Assembly: GCA_022448165.1 (NCBI GenBank)
Contig: JAKVAS010000011.1
Coordinates: forward strand, 1-43,003
Length of the DNA stretch: 43,003 nt
Direction: 5' to 3'
DNA from: Crocinitomicaceae bacterium
GTDB lineage: Bacteria > Bacteroidota > Bacteroidia > Flavobacteriales_D > Crocinitomicaceae
In this document: piece after piece, positions 25,925 through 33,488 of the stretch
Layout of the letters: every line of letters starts with the position of its first letter
How positions within the stretch are numbered: position 1 is the first letter of the stretch
Made by a program: the position numbers and the translations under genes
The notes under the pieces: generated by a model
What the model saw: only the letters and a program-made list of their open reading frames with translations
What the model was told of the DNA's origin: nothing
The model's database searches: none

Positions 25925-27238
25925 ATGAAAAGTCTATTTGAAAACATCTTTTTTAAAATGGGAATGATAGCTGTATTGATCGTGTTACTTCTAATCCCGA
26001 CTGTCATGGTACAAAACCTAATTCATGAAAGGATGAATAGGCAAGATGAAGCAATTGCGGAGGTCAGTACAAAACATGCACATAGTCAAACGTTAACAGG
26101 GCCTATTCTGACAATACCTTATTTAATAACCAAGACTTTACAAGATTCGAAAGGAGATGTAAAGGTTGTTAAAGAACGAAAGTACTATCATGTTCTTCCC
26201 GAAGAATTGAACATTCAGGGAAATGTAACTCCTGAGAAAAGGAAGAGGGGTATTTATGAAATTGTCGTGTATGGTGCAGACTTAAACGTTAATGGAATAT
26301 TTGATGATTTTAACCTGGAAAATAATGGAATACATAAAGAACAACTACTTTTAGACAAGGCTTTTATTACACTAGGAATAAGCGATTTGAAGGGTGTTAA
26401 AGACCAGGTGAAATTTAAGTTTTCGGATTCTAATGTAATGTTCAACCCTGGAGTTATTAATAACGACGTTGTACATTCTGGTTTGAATGTTCACGTGCCC
26501 ATAGAGAGTTTGGATGGTGAATTAAAATTTGATTTTGATCTTAGTTTAAACGGTAGTGAACAGTTGATGTTTGCACCCGTTGGAAAGGTTACAAACGTAG
26601 CCGTTAAATCTCCTTGGAAAGAGCCTAGCTTTGATGGTAACTTTTTACCATTCAATCGAAAAGTGAGTGAAAGCGGGTTTGTAGCAAATTGGAAGGTTTT
26701 GCACTTAAATAGAAATTATCCGCAACAATGGATTGGAAATAAGCATAGAATTCAAGGCTCTAATTTTGGTGTAAACTTAAAGTTACCCGTAGATGTTTAT
26801 CAGAAATCGATGAGAGTGGCCAAGTACGCAATTCTTTTTATCGTACTAACTTATTTGGTTTTCTTCTTTGTAGAAATTTTGAATCGAATATTGATTCATC
26901 CAATTCAATACATCCTTGTTGGAATTGCTTTAATTTTATTTTATGTATTGATGCTTGCATTTAGTGAACAAATATATTTTGACTATGCTTATTTGCTCGC
27001 TGCGTTAATGACAATAGTATTAATATTTATGTATTGTAGATCGATTTTGAAATCATGGGCGCTTGCAGGAATGACTGCGGCGATTCTCATTATTCTTTAT
27101 GGATTTATTTTTATTATTATCCAAATGCAAGATTTTGCTCTTTTATTTGGAAGCTTGGGAGTTTTCATGATATTGGCTGTGACAATGTATTTTTCGCGAA
27201 AAATAGATTGGTTTGAAATTAAAGTAGACAAAGGATAG
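25925..27238 (+). CDS. creD: CreD family inner-membrane protein
   Basis: A 437-residue membrane protein. An N-terminal TM helix (MGMIAVLIVLLLIPTVMVQNLI, about residues 12-33) is followed by the family mark, an Arg-rich helix and SxxHxxxQTLTGPILTIPY (about 48-67). A large periplasmic beta-rich domain spans about 65-295. A cluster of about five TM helices lies in residues 300-430 (AILFIVLTYLVFFFVEI, ILVGIALILFYVLML, LLAALMTIVLIFMY and others). E. coli CreD is an inner-membrane protein of the CreBC regulon linked to envelope integrity and beta-lactam or colicin tolerance; the molecular activity is unknown. In many Bacteroidota creD sits beside a small regulator gene, but here it stands alone. 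A strong terminator follows 20 bases after the stop. Confidence 0.93.
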   Translation: MKSLFENIFFKMGMIAVLIVLLLIPTVMVQNLIHERMNRQDEAIAEVSTKHAHSQTLTGPILTIPYLITKTLQDSKGDVKVVKERKYYHVLPEELNIQGNVTPEKRKRGIYEIVVYGADLNVNGIFDDFNLENNGIHKEQLLLDKAFITLGISDLKGVKDQVKFKFSDSNVMFNPGVINNDVVHSGLNVHVPIESLDGELKFDFDLSLNGSEQLMFAPVGKVTNVAVKSPWKEPSFDGNFLPFNRKVSESGFVANWKVLHLNRNYPQQWIGNKHRIQGSNFGVNLKLPVDVYQKSMRVAKYAILFIVLTYLVFFFVEILNRILIHPIQYILVGIALILFYVLMLAFSEQIYFDYAYLLAALMTIVLIFMYCRSILKSWALAGMTAAILIILYGFIFIIIQMQDFALLFGSLGVFMILAVTMYFSRKIDWFEIKVDKG

Positions 27239-27258
27239 TTTTCGATATTGGTACGGAA

Positions 27259-27290
27259 GGGGCGCATCATAAGGCGCCCTTTTGTTTTTT
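27259..27290 (+). terminator. Rho-independent terminator after creD
   Basis: The stem GGGCGC (27260-27265) with GCGCCC (27274-27279) and an 8-base loop are followed by TTTTGTTTTTT. The T-run touches the stop codon of the convergent helicase gene, so the two transcripts end almost on top of each other. Confidence 0.88.
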
Positions 27291-30200
27291 AGCAATACTT
27301 TACAATCCACCCTCGTTGCGTTAATAAAGAGTGTAATGTTACCAACTCTCTCGCGTTAGGAATAACTTCTTGGATTTTGTGAAAGGTGAGTTCATTTCCA
27401 TTAATTACTGGTGTTAGGCCAAATGGAAACTTAAGGTTATCTGCTTTTGATGATCGTTCCGAAAATTGAATCCATTTGCGGAGTAAATTAATCGATTCAT
27501 TGTCACTTAGCTTAAAATTTGATGAGTGAACGGAACAGAAGAAATGAATGCATTCTTTTGCTCGAGTTAATAGAACATTAAGACGTTTTCGTCCAGTTTC
27601 CATGTTCATTGGACCAAAACGCATATGAAAATCCCCATCATTATTGCGACCGTATCCAAAACTGATAATTAGTTGGTCACATTCGTCTCCCTGAATATTC
27701 TCTAGCGCTTTGAAAAAACCACGGTTTTTCTCCAATTGGATTTCTAATTTTGTTTGAATCTTTTGAGGAAGTGTTTCCCAAATACACTTGAGTTGTTCTT
27801 CTGAAAATGCTACAATCCCGATAGTTTTGTTTGTTTCTAGTGCTTTTTCTATTTGAATTCCAACCGCCGTTGCTTCTTTTTTGTTGCTTCTATTTTCAAA
27901 GAGTGCGTTCTCTACATAGTGATGTGATATCACCATTCCACTGCTTGGAGCTGGATAATTGCATAAATGATTGTCATAAAAATGAATATTCGAAAATTCA
28001 ATCAATTGAGAGTGGATACTTCGATAGTGATGTTGTAATTTAATTTTGTCTAATTGGTAATTTGCTTGGTGTAAAAGGTCGATGGGAATCGATTCCCCTG
28101 CATTGAAGTAGCTACTTGGAGACATTTGTTGATCATCGCCCGCAATGACAATACGATTGGCTCTTTGAATTGAGCCGAGTGCATTTTGTAAAGGAATTTG
28201 ACTTGCTTCGTCAAAAACAACGGTGTCGAATAGGTTAACTTCCATTGGAAAGCATTTAGCCACTTGTGATGGATTACTTAGCCAAACTGGTTTTAACAAC
28301 TGTATCCATAAACGAGCGTCTGAAGCAAATAACGCGCGTAAACTTGGATGACTTCTCGTTTTTGAAAACTCTTTCACAAGAAGTGCTTTTCCTTTTTTTA
28401 GCTTGTTTTTAAGTTGTTTGTCAGCTTCTTTGAGTTTTCTTGCTGGTGTGTTTAATAGTTCATGATAAGCTATAAATTTGGCATGGACGGCTTTTTCAAT
28501 GTCCTTAGCAAACAGTTGTTCTTCTGTTTTTTGTAATCGAAGTATTTCTTGAATTGAAGGAACAATATCGGAAAATTTAAAATTTGATAGTTTAGGAAAG
28601 CGTTCTTTGAATTGTATTAAATGACTGGAAAAAACACGTGATTGATACAAGGAAAATGAATCGCAATTATTTAAAGTTTCCATTGCTGGGACACTTAATT
28701 GTGAGAATTGCTCACGATTGGAGATTAAAATGGATAAATGAGACTCTAAACCTTCAAAGATTGACGTAAGTTTATCATTTGGGGAGAGACGTAAGAAGTT
28801 TCTACAGCTTGACCAAAATTCATGAATTGTTATATGAGTTTCAGTGATTTTGGCACGTTTATTCGGAGGAATTCGCTCATAAATACCCCATGCTTCTTCT
28901 GAGTAATGATGAAGAGATTGGTAAATAATTGACACCATCTTCTCTGGTTTTTCTATGCCTAAATCGCGAAATTTAAAGTGTATTTGAGATAATTGTTCTT
29001 TTTTATGGAGATGTTCTACATAATTTACAAGAATTGATTCTGCTTCTGAGAATGGAAAGTCTGTCAATTTTTGCCATAATCGTCGAGCTCTTCTTTTCGT
29101 TAGATAGCTACCTTCACGAATACTCTTTAAAATTGAGGTTACGACAATTTTCGAAGGGTTATTTTTCCAAACAGAAGTGTTGTCGATTAATTGGCTATTT
29201 AGTTTAAGTTGCTTTTTTCTTAGCGATAAAAATCGTTTTTGTTCTTTGGAATTAGGAATAAGAATTGAGCGATATTGCTTGAATAGATCGTTTTCAAAAA
29301 CCTGACAATTCGCTGCTTCTTGCATTGCGATTCGAACGTCGCTCCAAGTGTCAAGTTTGAAATAATTCGAAAGAGATGTGTGCGTATTAATCCATTTCCT
29401 TATTTGAGTGTCAAAGTTGGTTATTTTTCCTTTTTGAAACACAGCTGGCTTTAATTTTCCTAAACTTGTGTGAACCATGCTTGAAAAGGCGAACTCAATG
29501 GTTTTTTTATTTTCTTGGAGTTCTGAAATTTCGGGAACATTGCTGACATAAGTCTGCTCCATAGTATGACCTTGTGAAATTTCCTGGAATTCAGCATAGG
29601 ATATTCCACCGATTAGGTTTGGAATAGAAAGAACATCTAACGTCATCTGTAGTTGATCTTCCAGCTGTTCTGATAGCAGTAAATTTGTTTCGTAAGATGC
29701 AGAGAAATCATCAAAGTAATCCCATGTAGTTTTTAAAGATTGTAAAAAGGAGTGGCTTAAATGATCGGAATTGGCAATGAAACAAAGTTTATCAAGTTGA
29801 TGTGTTGAGAGTTTGTTAACAATTACAGATAATGCCGAATATTTCTCTGAAACAACCATTGTGGATCGTTCAGAAGAGAGCATCTTTCCTATTAAATTAG
29901 ATAGGATTTGCGATTTCCCAGTTCCTGGCGGGCCTTGAATGACAGTATTGGAACATTCAACAGATTTGAATACTTTCTCATGATCTGTATCCGCGGAAAA
30001 GAGGTTGTTTTTAGGTAATTCAATTGAACTAGGTTCCGTATAATCATCTCCTAATAATTGCGAAAGTGCGTTTGATGTTTTAGTTGCTTCGATCAACTCT
30101 TCCAGCTCTTTAATAACTGAGTATCGGTGATGATGAAAGTTACCGACAACAAGTATCTCAGATTCTAAGATAAACCCATGTTTGGACAAGAGTCTAATGA

Positions 30201-30630
30201 TAGATGAGAGGAGATCGTTTCCTAACTCTTCGGAGATTACGAGATCAAAATTTTGTTGTAAATAGTTTACTAGAAAAGGATTAATAAAACCATTGTCGGA
30301 ATCAATAAGCAATTCAGTAGTTCCAACAACTTTATCTCTTTTTATTGTTAAGGGGTAAAGTACAAGTGGAGAATTGATTGTCCTTTTCGAATGTTTTATG
30401 CTTAAAGTACCCTTCGCTAGGCAAAGAGTATTAATACCACTTTCTTTTATGGAACGCTCTGCTTGTTGCAGAATCTTTTTAGGGATGTTCTCTTTGGTGA
30501 AAACAAGATTTTTTTTGGGGAAATAAAGGCGTGTGTTTTTCTGCTCAACATGTACCAAGACATCATTGACGTTGAACGAACTACTTTCAATAAGCAGTTC
30601 TTGAAGCTTATTTTTTAATTCACTTGACAA
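27289..30630 (-). CDS. Superfamily 1 helicase of the COG1112 (Upf1/Dna2-like) type with a DUF4011-like segment
   Basis: A 1113-residue cytoplasmic protein. Residues about 84-130 (INSPLVLYPLTIK... FINPFLVNYLQQNFDL) match the PLxLxPxxLxR/INPxLxxxLxxxF pattern of the DUF4011 region found before COG1112 helicases. The helicase core is split. Walker A GPPGTGKS is at 233-240, followed by a roughly 560-residue helical insertion, then Walker B VVFDEASQIP (about 804-813), motif III AGDDQQMSP (about 831-839), motif IV QHHYRS (866-871), motif V IQGDECDQLIIS (979-990) and motif VI RKRLNVLLTRAKE (1014-1026). All ATPase motifs are intact. Relatives often end in a nuclease domain (Vsr/DUF559-like or PLD). 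This one stops at LLTQRGWIVKYC, where such a domain would begin. It is a single-gene unit convergent with creD. Relatives occur in anti-phage systems, but nothing beside it supports that here. Confidence 0.88.
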   Translation of the reverse strand: MSSELKNKLQELLIESSSFNVNDVLVHVEQKNTRLYFPKKNLVFTKENIPKKILQQAERSIKESGINTLCLAKGTLSIKHSKRTINSPLVLYPLTIKRDKVVGTTELLIDSDNGFINPFLVNYLQQNFDLVISEELGNDLLSSIIRLLSKHGFILESEILVVGNFHHHRYSVIKELEELIEATKTSNALSQLLGDDYTEPSSIELPKNNLFSADTDHEKVFKSVECSNTVIQGPPGTGKSQILSNLIGKMLSSERSTMVVSEKYSALSVIVNKLSTHQLDKLCFIANSDHLSHSFLQSLKTTWDYFDDFSASYETNLLLSEQLEDQLQMTLDVLSIPNLIGGISYAEFQEISQGHTMEQTYVSNVPEISELQENKKTIEFAFSSMVHTSLGKLKPAVFQKGKITNFDTQIRKWINTHTSLSNYFKLDTWSDVRIAMQEAANCQVFENDLFKQYRSILIPNSKEQKRFLSLRKKQLKLNSQLIDNTSVWKNNPSKIVVTSILKSIREGSYLTKRRARRLWQKLTDFPFSEAESILVNYVEHLHKKEQLSQIHFKFRDLGIEKPEKMVSIIYQSLHHYSEEAWGIYERIPPNKRAKITETHITIHEFWSSCRNFLRLSPNDKLTSIFEGLESHLSILISNREQFSQLSVPAMETLNNCDSFSLYQSRVFSSHLIQFKERFPKLSNFKFSDIVPSIQEILRLQKTEEQLFAKDIEKAVHAKFIAYHELLNTPARKLKEADKQLKNKLKKGKALLVKEFSKTRSHPSLRALFASDARLWIQLLKPVWLSNPSQVAKCFPMEVNLFDTVVFDEASQIPLQNALGSIQRANRIVIAGDDQQMSPSSYFNAGESIPIDLLHQANYQLDKIKLQHHYRSIHSQLIEFSNIHFYDNHLCNYPAPSSGMVISHHYVENALFENRSNKKEATAVGIQIEKALETNKTIGIVAFSEEQLKCIWETLPQKIQTKLEIQLEKNRGFFKALENIQGDECDQLIISFGYGRNNDGDFHMRFGPMNMETGRKRLNVLLTRAKECIHFFCSVHSSNFKLSDNESINLLRKWIQFSERSSKADNLKFPFGLTPVINGNELTFHKIQEVIPNARELVTLHSLLTQRGWIVKYC

Positions 30631-30771
30631 GACTGTAAAATTAGTAATCCGTAGCGAATTAATTTTCTAATGAAAATTGAAAAAAAGAGTGACTGTCGAA
30701 ATTGATAAAGAGTTGATTATCTGACTCGATTTTGTCAAGAAACATGAGAAAAAAATCATCACTGATTTTGC

Positions 30772-30779
30772 TACATTTG
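30772..30779 (+). promoter_or_regulatory. -7 element candidate for the metB-ktrA-SDR operon
   Basis: TACATTTG matches TAnnTTTG, 33 bases before the ATG at 30813. The -33 position is A-rich without a clear TTTG. The remaining gap 30631-30771 shows no gene and no exact -7 box for the divergent helicase. Confidence 0.5.
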
Positions 30780-30812
30780 TAATACCGAGAGAATGAACTC
30801 ACAATTGATCAA

Positions 30813-31952
30813 ATGAAATTTGGAACGAAAGCAATTCATGCAGGTGTAGAAGCAGATGAAACGACAGGTGCAATAATGACACCGATTTATCAAACGTCTA
30901 CATATGTTCAAGAGGAAGTAGGGAGTCATAAAGGATATGAGTACTCGAGAACTTCGAATCCAACTCGTCATGCTTTGGAAAAGAATCTTGCAGCGATTGA
31001 AAACGGAAAATATGGTGCTTGCTTTGGATCGGGACTTGCTGCGATTGATTGCGTAATTAAAATGTTGAATCCTGGTGATGAAGTAATTTCAACAAATGAT
31101 CTTTACGGAGGAACGTTTCGATTGTTCAAAACAATTTTTGAGAAATATGGGATTATATTTCATTTCGTGGGAATGACCAACCCTATTGCGGTTGAAGCTG
31201 CGGTGAATGAAAACACTAAATTAATATGGGTTGAAACACCTACAAACCCGATGATGAATATTATTGACATTGAGGCAATGGCCGAAATATCAAAAAAAGC
31301 AGGGGCTTGGTTATGTGTAGATAACACTTTTGCTACACCATATTTGCAGAATCCGTTGGATCTTGGCGCCGACATTGTAATGCATTCGGCGACTAAATAT
31401 TTAGGCGGACATTCAGATGTTGTAATGGGAGCATTGGTGACATCTAATGATCAAATTGCTAAAGAAATGTATCGAATTCAAAATGCTTCTGGAGCTGTAA
31501 CCGCACCAATGGATTCTTTCCTTGTTTTACGCGGAATTAAGACGCTTCATCTCCGTGTTCAGAGGCATTGCGAAAATGGAGAAAAAGTAGCTAATTTTTT
31601 AGGTGCTCACCCTAAAGTAGATAAGGTATATTGGCCAGGTTTGGAGTCGCATGCCAATCATGATATTGCGAAAAAGCAAATGAGGGGGTTTGGTGGTATG
31701 ATTTCGTTTTCATTGGTAGGAAACAAATTGCAAGACGCGCATAAAGTATTGAAAAATGTAAAGGTATTTGCCTTGGCAGAATCGTTGGGAGGAGTTGAGT
31801 CTTTGATTGGGCACCCAGCAACAATGACGCACGCATCTATTCCAAAAGAAGAACGTGAAAAAATAGGGGTTGTAGATTCCCTGATTCGTTTGAGCGTTGG
31901 TGTTGAGGACGCTGACGATATTATTGAAGATTTGAGACAAGCATTAGCATAA
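30813..31952 (+). CDS. metB: Cystathionine gamma-synthase/lyase family PLP enzyme
   Basis: A 379-residue member of the Cys/Met-metabolism PLP enzyme family. It begins MKFGTKAIHAGVEADETTGA, with the substrate and phosphate-binding segment YEYSRTSNPTRHALE (about 43-57), the glycine-rich cofactor loop FGSGLAAID, the aspartate strand LCVDNTFATPYLQNPLDLGAD, and the PLP-binding lysine in HSATKYLGGHSDVVMGA. C-terminal motifs such as FALAESLGGVESLIGHPATMTHA are intact. The family either makes cystathionine from an activated homoserine plus cysteine (MetB) or cleaves it to cysteine (gamma-lyase). Flavobacterial relatives are usually called cystathionine gamma-synthase, but the direction cannot be settled from sequence. 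It is the first gene of a three-gene operon, 10 bases before the KtrA-like gene. Confidence 0.9.
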   Translation: MKFGTKAIHAGVEADETTGAIMTPIYQTSTYVQEEVGSHKGYEYSRTSNPTRHALEKNLAAIENGKYGACFGSGLAAIDCVIKMLNPGDEVISTNDLYGGTFRLFKTIFEKYGIIFHFVGMTNPIAVEAAVNENTKLIWVETPTNPMMNIIDIEAMAEISKKAGAWLCVDNTFATPYLQNPLDLGADIVMHSATKYLGGHSDVVMGALVTSNDQIAKEMYRIQNASGAVTAPMDSFLVLRGIKTLHLRVQRHCENGEKVANFLGAHPKVDKVYWPGLESHANHDIAKKQMRGFGGMISFSLVGNKLQDAHKVLKNVKVFALAESLGGVESLIGHPATMTHASIPKEEREKIGVVDSLIRLSVGVEDADDIIEDLRQALA

Positions 31953-31962
31953 AAAGAAAAAA

Positions 31963-32664
31963 ATGAATTATAGCAAATTCGCCGTTATTGGTGTTGGAAG
32001 ATATGGGTCTACAATCGCACGGCGGTTGGCAGAAAAAGGGGCGCAAGTATTCGCTTTTGACCCCAATGAAGAAAAGATTGAAAACATTAAGGATGATGTT
32101 GCATTTGCTGTAACACTTGATGCAACAGACATTCGTGCCCTTAAAGCTCAGAATCTTGAAGAGTTGGATGCAGCTGTTGTAGCGATTGGTGAAAATTTTG
32201 AAGCTACTGTATTGACGTGTGTTCACTTGATCGATATGGGAGTAAAACGAGTTATTGCACGTGCAAGTGGAGATCATCAACGTTTGATTCTAGAAAAAAT
32301 CGGAGTTACCGAAATTTTAACGCCTGAGGATGAGGTTGCACATGTGGTTAGAGAGCAATTGCTTAACCCAAACATTATTTCTTTCTTACAATTGCCTGAT
32401 GATCATGAGATTGCTGAGATTCGTGCCCCGCGAGGAGTAGTTGGAAGAACAATCGATGAAGTTGGTTTTCGAAATAAATATGAAATGACCTTGATTACGA
32501 TTAAACGTCAATATGAACTTACTAAAAATGGTGAAGATTGCACCGAACAACATATTATTGGTGTGCCTAAAAGTGATACGGTAATTCAAGAGAAAGATAC
32601 CCTGGTTATTTTTGGAGCAGCAAAAAGTGTAGAACGATTTATTGAAATAAACTTAGCGCTATAA
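31963..32664 (+). CDS. KtrA/TrkA-type potassium channel regulatory subunit
   Basis: A 233-residue cytoplasmic protein with two domains. The RCK_N Rossmann domain (about 1-125) has FAVIGVGRYGSTIARRLAE (GxGxxG nucleotide site), the acidic end of strand 2 (FAFDPNEEKIE) and the DATD motif. The RCK_C domain (about 140-230) has IAEIRAPRGVVGRTIDEVG and KDTLVIFGA. These proteins gate a membrane K+ translocating subunit (KtrB/TrkH) in response to ATP/ADP or NAD(H). No such channel gene is in the window, so the partner must lie elsewhere. It sits between a sulfur amino acid enzyme and a dehydrogenase with gaps of 10 and 3 bases, so it is cotranscribed with metabolic genes unrelated to K+ transport. Confidence 0.93.
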   Translation: MNYSKFAVIGVGRYGSTIARRLAEKGAQVFAFDPNEEKIENIKDDVAFAVTLDATDIRALKAQNLEELDAAVVAIGENFEATVLTCVHLIDMGVKRVIARASGDHQRLILEKIGVTEILTPEDEVAHVVREQLLNPNIISFLQLPDDHEIAEIRAPRGVVGRTIDEVGFRNKYEMTLITIKRQYELTKNGEDCTEQHIIGVPKSDTVIQEKDTLVIFGAAKSVERFIEINLAL

Positions 32665-32667
32665 ATT

Positions 32668-33366
32668 ATGATCATTGTAACTGGAGTTTCTCGTGGATTA
32701 GGAAAGGCTATTGCTGAGCATTATTTACGAAATGGTCAGTATGTAATGGGAATTGGGAGGTCGCACGATATTGTACATTCAAATTTTTCTTTTCAAAAAT
32801 GTGATTTGAGTGACCTTGACCAAGTTAAGTCGATGAAATTCAATGTCTTGACAGGGGCGGTTACGTTGATTAATAATGCTGGAATTATTGGGGGAATTGA
32901 CCGAATTAGTGATCAAAGAGAACTTGACATCGATGAAGTTCTTACTGTTAATGTGAGCGCGGTGGCTATATTAACCAATAAAGTTTATAACAATAGTTTG
33001 GATAAAAATAAATTCAGCCTAGTTAATATTAGTTCTGGTGCTGCGAAAAGAGCGATTCCTTCTTGGGCAGCATATTGTGCGTCAAAAGCGGCTTTAAACA
33101 TGTATACGGAAACGTTTTATAGAGAGGAGTTAGAAAAAGGATTTACTCCAAATGTATATGCTGTAGCCCCTGGAGTTGTTGATACAGGAATGCAAAAAGA
33201 AATCAGATCAGTATCGCCTCAATCATTTTCAGCTCATGAAAACTTCGTCCGAATGAAAAATGAGAACGAACTTTTTTCTGCAGAAGAAGCAGCAAGTCGA
33301 TTAGCTAAGTTGCTTGAAATGGAATATTCAGGAGAGGTAAATAGTGATTTACGAGATATTGCTTAG
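32668..33366 (+). CDS. Short-chain dehydrogenase/reductase (SDR)
   Basis: A 232-residue classical SDR. The NAD(P) site TGVSRGLGKAIAEHYL (residues 5-20) is at the N-terminus, NNAGIIGG is at about 71-78, the catalytic Ser is in VNISSGAAKRAIP, and Tyr and Lys are in WAAYCASKAALNMY (YxxxK). The PGVVDTGMQ loop follows. The short length and the sequence around the active site resemble the sepiapterin reductase / benzil reductase (YueD-like) branch. An Arg after the glycine motif and in IGRSH suggests NADPH preference (inference). The substrate is unknown. It starts 3 bases after the KtrA-like gene and ends the operon; no hairpin terminator was seen in the 122 bases after it. Confidence 0.9.
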   Translation: MIIVTGVSRGLGKAIAEHYLRNGQYVMGIGRSHDIVHSNFSFQKCDLSDLDQVKSMKFNVLTGAVTLINNAGIIGGIDRISDQRELDIDEVLTVNVSAVAILTNKVYNNSLDKNKFSLVNISSGAAKRAIPSWAAYCASKAALNMYTETFYREELEKGFTPNVYAVAPGVVDTGMQKEIRSVSPQSFSAHENFVRMKNENELFSAEEAASRLAKLLEMEYSGEVNSDLRDIA

Positions 33367-33444
33367 TTGTTTAATAGGATGTATTGACCGTTTATAGTCT
33401 TTAAATGGGTCTTGGTATAAAAAATTTGCGACTCTGTAAGGGCT

Positions 33445-33459
33445 TGCGTATCTTACGCA
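33445..33459 (+). repeat. Perfect 6-bp hairpin in the leader of the first metalloprotease gene
   Basis: TGCGTA-TCT-TACGCA is a perfect inverted repeat 30 bases before the chosen ATG (33489), and ATGCG recurs at 33468. There is no T-run, so it is a leader hairpin or operator candidate rather than a terminator. The gap 33367-33488 shows no exact TAnnTTTG box. Confidence 0.4.
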
Positions 33460-33488
33460 TCTCAATTATGCGAAATACTCTTAAAACT

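Noticed and set aside
27289-30630. Helicase as part of an anti-phage defence island
   Set aside because: Neighbours are creD and a metabolic operon. No nuclease, methyltransferase, integrase or toxin gene is nearby, so a defence role is not supported by context.
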